This document shows, in pieces, positions 57,705-64,000 of a DNA stretch of 64,000 nucleotides (position 1 is the first letter of the stretch; every line of letters starts with the position of its first letter). The DNA lies in assembly GCA_963969365.1 (NCBI GenBank), contig OZ017763.1, forward strand, positions 1,364,001 through 1,428,000. The letters are read 5' to 3'. The position numbers and the translations under genes were made by a program. This stretch comes from Asterochloris sp. CNOR1 (Eukaryota; Chlorophyta; Trebouxiophyceae; Trebouxiales; Trebouxiaceae). The notes below the pieces were generated by a model. The model had not been told where the DNA came from. It searched no databases and saw nothing but the letters and a program-made list of their open reading frames with translations.

Positions 57705-60700
57705 ATGAAGTGGCTTCCATTTACTGTTGCTGGGGAGAGGCCCCCAGCACGCATGGGGCATGTGGCAGTAGCAGTAGACTCCCAGGCTTGGGCAGATGAA
57801 CTGGTCCTCCTACACGGTGGTTTGGGCAATGACCGCGCAGCCCTGGCAGATCTGCACCTGCTGTCCAGCAACAGCTGGTCCCACCCTCAGACATCAGGCA
57901 CGTGACGCACGGGATTTCTGTTCCTGCTCCATTGAGTGAGTCTGTAGGCAACCACTGAGGCATCAGCTGTGTGCTGTTTGCAGGGCCAGCACCACCTGCC
58001 CGTGCCTTCCATGCTGGAGCCAGCATTGGCTGCAAGCTGTACATTTTTGGTGGCCACGTCTGGGTTCGTGAGAAAAAGGGGCTCCTCAAGTTTGGGGGCG
58101 AAGGCTTGTGGTGCCTGGACACCGTAAGTTTGCACAGAGGTCATGGTGGAGTAGCCAGGACCATGCGGTACAAAGATGCTGCGGGTGTGCGCAGAGCCTA
58201 CAGTGGGGCACAGCCAGGAGCACGCGGCAAGGCGTTGCAGTGTTCACTGGTCTTCTCTGCTGGTGGTCAGCCCCCAAAATCACAATGCGCAGGTGCAGAG
58301 GAATGTGGTCCCTATAATGTGTCAGCAGGCATCCACATTTGCTGGACATCCCTGTGGTGCGGTACGGAACAGGAATGCACACCGCCTTGCAGGACCCAAT
58401 CTTGGTGCGTCGATCTTTTTCTCCTGCACATGGCCTGCACTGCCTCTATGCTGCAGGCAGCCCTGGTCTGCAGCGCAGCAATCGTGGGCAGGCGCAGCAA
58501 CTGTATGGTGCCTGGATGCTGTGATCATGCGCAGCATCAAGCCTGCTGCATGACACCACTGACGCTGTCCATGCAGGCGCTCGATTGATGCCACTGGTCT
58601 GGCTGCAGCCCAACTGCCAGTTGTGACTCTGCTCACTGCAGGCTGCTTGATCAGCTGCAGAAGCGGCCGGCAGGTGGCTGCTGCATGCAGCCTCCTTGCT
58701 GCGCGCCACCACAAACAGCCAGCTTCACCTCTGTCCCATCCCCCCTCTTTCCCCCCTGCAGGACACCTGGCAGTGGAGCCAGCTGCCTCCGCGGCGAGAC
58801 CAGCCTGCCCCTGTGGCCCGCGACTTCTGCTGCATGGTGGCCCTGGAGGGGGAGCGGCTGCTGCTGCATGGCGGGCTGGACCACAGCGAGAAGCGCTTGG
58901 ATGACACCTGGATCTATGATGCCCCCAGGTAGGCCGTGTTTGATGAGACACATGCTGCAGTCTGCGCCCTTAGCAGCTCAGGAAGGCATGGATATGAGAC
59001 GTGTCCCGGTGAGACATAGTTTTGTGTTGGCAAGTCTGGTGCCAGGTTTCTCCAGATGCCTGCATGGTGCCCTGAGCGGCTCAAGATGCCCGGATCTAAG
59101 ACGCTTGAAGGTAAGGCTGGTGGGGTTGCCTCCTGAGAGAGGCTGGTCAGGTGCTTGCATACAGGCTCGGTCCTTGAGTGCCCTGACGAACCTTGAAGCT
59201 GTGACGGCCCCCAGGTAAGCACGAGGAGCTATCATCCAGACAAGCCTTGCAGGTAGGCTGCCTAGTGGACCCCAGGGCCATGATGTCCCTAGAGGTGGCT
59301 GCCAGGGGCATCAGGTAGGCACAGGTTGCTGAGCTGGCCCAAGGGCCAAATGAGAAGAAGGCTGTCTGCTGGATTCAGATTATATAGCTGCGTTGAGCTT
59401 ACCAGGTCCCATGATGGAGGTGCTACAGGAAGACGGCGGCCTTTAGACCTCCTACGTCTGCTGCAGCAGCACGGCTGCAGCCGGTGACACACTTGCTCTG
59501 GCTGCTCTACAGTGCGCCCACGCTGCTCTGCCTGCCCCTCGTCCTGCTTTGTGTGCCAATGCACCTGGGCTGAAGTCAGGGTGACAGTACCAGTCCGCCT
59601 CAAGTTGCACTGTGCCCTGGCTGCTCAAGCAGCAGCATCTGCCTGCAGACTTGTACTCCCCTACCTTGCAGCGGCACCTGGACAGAAGTCAGAGTCACGG
59701 GCCAGCGCCCCAAAGCCCGCTATGGCCACTGCATGTGCCGCATTGACTCACGCATCCTCATGTTTGGGGGAGAGACCGGGGGCGGGCTGACGCGGGACCT
59801 GTGGACTCTGCGCGGTGCCGGGGCAGAGGAGGAGGCACCTGCCTGGATTCCTCTGGAGCTGCCGGGGCCAGCACCTGCGCCCCGTAAGGGGCACGCCTGC
59901 GCAAGTGAGGAGGAGCGCGTGCTGCGAGTGCCTCGTTGAGAGTTGTACCAAACTTGGAATGTGCTTGTTGGGTGGTGGTTCTCCTGGAGGTGCTGGGGCC
60001 TGCACCATCAAGGCGCGCCTGGTGCAAAAGGGTCATGCAGTCTGCATGGCTTGTGCTTGAGCAGCATCCCTGCGGAGCAGATGTATATACAGCAGGTGGA
60101 GGCTCCCACAGTCTGCAGTGTGTGCTTGTAGCCAGTGGGCACAGGCAGGTGTGGCAATCCAGTGCAAGGCCAGCCTGAGCGAATTGCACTCCTGCAAGCA
60201 TTGACCTGTGGCTGGTGGTGGCAGGCGTGACGGCAGTCGTCACAGCCTATGATGTGGGTTTGTCAGGTGGTCTCTGCTGCGTGCAGGTGTGGGCCTGTGG
60301 CTGGTAGTCATGGGTGGACGCACAGCTGAGATTGGGTGGTTCCGCAGCAAGACAGAGCTCTTCCACAATGATGTGGTTGTCATGGAGAGGGAGGGCACTG
60401 TGCAGTGGCGTACCCCTGATGTGGGCAGGGACAAGCCTGCACCACGCGAGTTTCACAGCCTGACCAGCCTGGCTGGGGGAAAGCTGCTCCTGTTTGGAGG
60501 TAAGCCTGGATATTTCTGAGATGCAAAAAAGCCTTCCAAGGAGAGCAGGCCACCAGGGTTTCCCACTGCCTGGCTGGGGGTTGAGCTGCTGTTGCTCAAA
60601 ACTGAGGTCATCCCCAAACTGGCATGTCCCCCAGTCAACAAGGAATGTCTGAGCCTGACCAACTTGGCCAGACGCAAGCTGCTGCTGTTCAGAGTTGGGG

Positions 60701-62840
60701 CCACTTATCATTGGGACCTGTGTCAACTGGATTGTGCAGGGTGGCGGGCTCTAGATGCACCTGACCTCCCTGGGTGGCACGGAACGGCTCAAGGAGCAAT
60801 TGCCTGCTCTGCACAACTGCAGCTGCAAGGCAGAGCTGCATGCCCTGCCCGCCCTGCTGTGGGATGCGCTCGGAGCACAAGAGCCTCATTCCTGGCGGCC
60901 CCACCTGGCACAAAGACCCCAAAGAGCTGCCACAACGTCTGACCATGCACACTGTGTAGGCTGTGTGCACAGCGCAAGACCCTCACCTCTGGCTGCCATG
61001 CCCCTGAGGGCCACTCCTCCAAGATGATGCTTGCAGCTCACTTGAGTGCGGCCACATCGACGTTTGACAGCTGGTTCTGGCGGCCGCAGGTGGTAGCGGC
61101 AAGGCCATCCACGGGGATGCGTGGATGCTGGACACAGAGGATGAGGCAGCCATCAACCCCTCCCTGTCAGACCAGAGTCTGCTATCACAGCTGGCTGCCA
61201 TCCAGGTGACCTGCTCTGAACATGTTTGGGCGAGCGGAGGCATGGGACACCTGTCTGTGCATTGAAGTCACGCTCCCAGGTGGCTGCGACCGAGGTACCA
61301 CTGGCCCTCCTGTTTTGGTCCGATCTTTGGTGTGGTTTGTGGCAGCTATGCTGCTTTGCTAGAGGTTGCTGTCCCAGCTGGCTGCCATCCAGGTGACTGT
61401 TCCTGCAATACTTGTGTCTGGTGTAGAAAGGGAGGCATGTGTCCCTATCAGACCCAGGCAACCCCAGCTGGCCGCTGTCCAAGTCTTTCTGACCCTCCTC
61501 GAAGCTTGCTGAGTGCTGAAGAGGCATGCAACCCTCTCCCATGCCAAGCCAGCGGCTGGTGTGTCAAGCTGGGCGCCCTGAATGCGTGAACAGGGAGCTG
61601 GCTGTGCCTCCCACCACAGGGTCCCAGCCTTGCCTGCAAAACATTGCTTGAGTGCATTGCTTCCACGCCAACACCCAGCATTGCACCCCTGTCTTGCAGA
61701 GGCTTTGCAGCAAAGGCTCACTTGTCTCCAATTTCTGCGACGCAGGTGCGCCAGGCAGGCAGCGGGCAGCCCCAGGTGCCTGCTCTGGAGGGGCTGGGCA
61801 CCCCCCGCATGGCGCTGCAGGATGGCCAGGGGCAGGTGGGGCTATGCAGGTGCAGCAGCAGAGCATGGGTAGCTGCATGTCGATGTGCTTCCCACAGCGT
61901 GAGCACCCCTGACAGGGCCCAGGGTGGGTCTCACTCCTCATGCCTGAGAGTGCCGCATGTAGCTATGTTATGTGCTCTCGTGGAGGTCGGCTGTGGTGCC
62001 CACTGCATGGGGCTGTACTCCACGCCTAGGCCAGCCTGCCTGCTGCTTGTATTGCCCACCCCTCTGCAAGGTGGCCCAAGATGAGTCCCTCTGCTTCTCA
62101 TGCAGCTGGACGCAGTCACCCAGCAGCACCACAGCTGGCCTGGGGAGGGCCCACAGCAGGCCTGGCCTCAAGCAGCAGAGGCAGACAGGCAGCAGCCCCT
62201 GGGCGGGGGCAGCATGCTGGATGAGTGGTCTCGACGCAGCACTCGGGCTGGCATGTTGGCCAGCAACAGTGCTGCACTGGCACAGCTGAGGCAGCGGCTG
62301 GGGCTGCCTGCACAAGGCCCTGCTGAGCTGAGTGGGGAGGCAGGCTCTCAGCTCTATGAAGAGGTACTGGCTGTAAGCATTTTTGGGAAGCATGTTGTGA
62401 CGTTTGGATCTGCTTCAGCGGAGTGATCATTGCATGTTATCTGGCTATCACTCTTGCAAAGGCTCTGAATGACCAAGCAACATGCTGCGTCTTGCCTGGT
62501 GCAGGGTGGACCGCCACAAGAGCAGCAGGTGGCTCCTGATGCACAGCAGTGTCATGCGCTGGCTGACGCTGACGTCCAGGCAAGGCTTTGCCAGTGCATT
62601 TGCTGTGTTCCATGTCGGACCTGCAAGTGAAAGTCATCTCTTCTGCAGGATCTCTGCCTTGGGGATGTACCAGATTTGCTGAGCAGCTACAAGGCACTTT
62701 GTCGACAGGCTAACACTTCAAGCAGCACAGAGCACGGACGTTTCTGCCATCTTGAGACCCCTCAGCTCTCACTCTCTGATGTCCAGCTGCTGCACAATGA
62801 GTACAGACACCTCACTCTGCATCAGTTGAAGGCCAGTTAA
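57705..62840 (+). CDS. Kelch-repeat protein with a low-complexity, helical C-terminal half
   Basis: Exons: 57705-57897, 57983-58123, about 58762-58929, about 59674-59910, about 60288-60500, about 61088-61206, about 61747-61836, about 62105-62365 and about 62650-62840 (TAA). Kelch blades are seen as paired motifs: MGHVAVAVDSQAWADELVLL then HGGLGND; RAFHAGASIGCKLYIFGGH; DTWQWSQLP, RLLLHGGLDHS, DDTWIYD; TWTEVRVTGQRPKARYGHCM, ILMFGGETGGG, RDLWTL; PREFHSLTSLAGGKLLLFGG. At least five or six blades would form a beta-propeller. The C-terminal half holds DQSLLSQLAAIQ, a Gln-rich stretch, AALAQLRQRLGLPAQGPAEL and LSDVQLLHNEYRHLTLHQLK, probably helical. A partner-binding adaptor role is typical of the fold; the specific role is unknown. 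The first intron seems to begin with GC (ATCAG|GCACGT, required by phase). Confidence 0.78.
58896..61400 (+). repeat. Several relic copies of kelch-gene exons in its introns
   Basis: At 60645-60697 the plus strand reads SLTNLARRKLLLFRVG, against SLTSLAGGKLLLFGGK in the true exon ending near 60500; a second faint copy lies near 60560-60605. At 61365-61400 a CAGCTGGCTGCCATCCAGGT copy follows the true one at 61189. At 59188-59217 GTGACGGCCCCCAGGTAAGC echoes the exon end at 58915-58932. Confidence 0.7.
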
Positions 62841-62907
62841 GCACTATAGTCCTCACTTTGACAACGTATAATGGCATCGCCTCGACTGGCAGCACCGGCA
62901 GCCGACT

Positions 62908-63142
62908 AGCAACGTCATGCTGTTTGCCTGGTTGCAGTTGAAAGTGCCTATGCATACTAGTGGCAATCTGCTGATCTGCACAGCTATGTCCTGTGGCGGC
63001 AGCACCTGACACTCCTGAAACTCAAGCAATGTCATGTTGTTTACCTGCTGAGTTGTTGAAAGTGCCTATGCATACTAGTGGCAATCTGCTGATCAGCACA
63101 GCTATGTCCTGGGGCGGCAGCACCTGACACTCCTGAAACTCA
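62908..63142 (+). repeat. 118-bp tandem duplication downstream of the kelch gene
   Basis: Two nearly identical units share AAAGTGCCTATGCATACTAG, GGCAATCTGCTGATC and GGCGGCAGCACCTGACACTC, at 62942 and 63060 (period 118 bp). Only a handful of differences separate them, so the event is recent. The region is non-coding as far as I can see. Confidence 0.92.
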
Positions 63143-63419
63143 TTTGGCCAGGACAGCTTTTGGAACCAGGACATTGCTAGCTGTTGCTGCCGTTGGAGCT
63201 GGTCAACAGGGGTTCTATTACTGTTAGATCATGCCGTCACTAATGAGCCCCAGATAGACCAGCACAGCTCCCCATCTGTACAGGCATGACTTGGCTGCTG
63301 TGAGGGCTGCAGCCAGTCCTGCAGCCAGTCCTGCGACCCCTACCCAGAACCCTTTTATGATCTGCCGCCCTTTGACATGGAGCTCTTCCCCTTTGAAGAG
63401 ACGTTGCCTAAGAGAGCCG

Positions 63420-64000
63420 TGACGTGTTCTGAGTAGGTGGATTGTGACCGCCAAGAAAGACCAAGTTGGAACCAAAGGGTACGTGGCCGGTGGCGACCCA
63501 CAAGTCAACAGCACCGCCATTTCTCAGCATGACCCTGGCAATGTTTGGGCAGTCCCACATCCAAGGCCACAAATTCACCAGACCTCTGCCCAGATTGGTA
63601 AGTGTTTGTGAGCTTCCATGCAACGGCGTCATTCTTGAGTTTTCTGTGCTGTGCTGCAGCTCCCTGCTGCCATCGTGCACACAACACCCTCAGGCGCCAA
63701 CGCCTTGCCGTTCAAGCTGAGGTGGGCTGGCATGCTGTCCTGTTCACCGTTCTGGTCTGCTTCGAGCAGCATGGGTGTTGGCCCTGCACACAGCTGTCTC
63801 TCAAGCAGCAGTGCAACGCTCCTCAACATGTGTGTTTTGCCAAGCCCCTCTCCCCAGCGTGCAGGCAGTGCAGACCGAGCAGAAACCAGCGGCAACAAGC
63901 GAGGCCTCTGCTCATGACCAAGAAGCCCTCAAGGGGGCTGAGCTGCCCAACCATGCTCTGGCAGAAGGAGTCCTGCAGTACAGGGCCCCGACGGTGCTGC
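63420..64000 (+). CDS. Partial gene at the right edge, unrecognised
   Basis: Plus-strand exons with good splice sites can be joined: about 63455-63599 (KKDQVGTKGYVAGGDPQVNS, donor GTAAGT), about 63660-63720 and about 63868-64000 (QTEQKPAATSEASAHDQEAL, then GVLQYRAPTVL running off the window). Phases agree (1, then 0). A stretch at 63330-63415 reading YDLPPFDMELFPFEETLPKR may be an upstream exon or the end of another gene. A rival minus-strand frame (63224-63520) has a hydrophobic GLAAGLAAALTAAK segment but poorer splice support. I do not recognise the protein. Confidence 0.35.

Noticed and set aside
63224-63520. Minus-strand membrane protein of 98 codons
   Set aside because: The plus strand offers better splice donors (GTAAGT) and phase-consistent exons; the hydrophobic frame may be an antisense shadow, though this is not certain.

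Overview
The window is nuclear DNA of a photosynthetic eukaryote, most likely a green alga (chlorophyte, perhaps a trebouxiophyte; the class is inference). Almost every gene is cut into short exons (30-250 bp) by introns starting GTGAG/GTAAG and ending TGCAG. Several products carry plastid-type N-termini: an FtsH protease, a twin-arginine thylakoid lumen protein and a BASS carrier. Genes are 0.1-1 kb apart on alternating strands. I built most gene models by finding exons whose translation matches a known family and checking splice sites and phase. Five closed to whole codons end to end: the CDC25/arsenate-reductase-like protein, the BASS carrier, the lumen protein, the small TM/coiled-coil protein and the exon-array protein.

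Layout. 0-2 kb: zeta-class glutathione transferase (+), 5' end not seen. 2.7-9.2 kb: unrecognised coiled-coil protein (-). 10.5-11.2 kb: small CDC25/arsenate-reductase-like rhodanese (+). 11.6-18.9 kb: large multi-zinc-finger E3 ligase (-) with RBR-like N-terminal modules and a C-terminal RING-Cys-relay module of the MYCBP2/PHR type. 19.4-22.1 kb: SUMO-targeted (RNF4/SLX8-like) RING ligase (+). 22.4-22.7 kb: possible LINE reverse-transcriptase scrap. 23-27 kb: unrecognised protein with a run of tandemly duplicated exons (+). 27.6-29.8 kb: decayed D-cysteine desulfhydrase and DEAD-box helicase pieces (-). 30-34 kb: BASS plastid carrier (+). 34.7-44.6 kb: FtsH/i-AAA-type metalloprotease (-). 44.9-46.6 kb: MPH2/TL16.5-like thylakoid lumen protein (+). 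46.8-47.9 kb: small membrane/coiled-coil protein (-). 48.1-50.1 kb: GPI mannosyltransferase I, PIG-M (+). 51.5-52.2 kb: unrecognised membrane protein (-). 52.8-55.2 kb: HMA-like domain fused to a pheophytinase-like alpha/beta hydrolase (+). 55.5-57.6 kb: Tas-type aldo/keto reductase (-). 57.7-62.8 kb: kelch protein (+). A partial gene runs off the right edge.

Shared themes. Two ubiquitin ligases (RING-Cys-relay and STUbL) are divergently arranged. FtsH and the MPH2-like lumen protein, both plastid upkeep factors, share a 358-bp divergent promoter. The most striking genome feature is that introns in at least seven genes hold decayed copies of the neighbouring exon. The extreme case is the 24.1-26.5 kb exon array, where the duplication is recent and still in frame. 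Another feature is several GC-AG introns, most with a GCAAGC/GCAAGG donor. No tRNA, rRNA, CRISPR or complete mobile element was seen.
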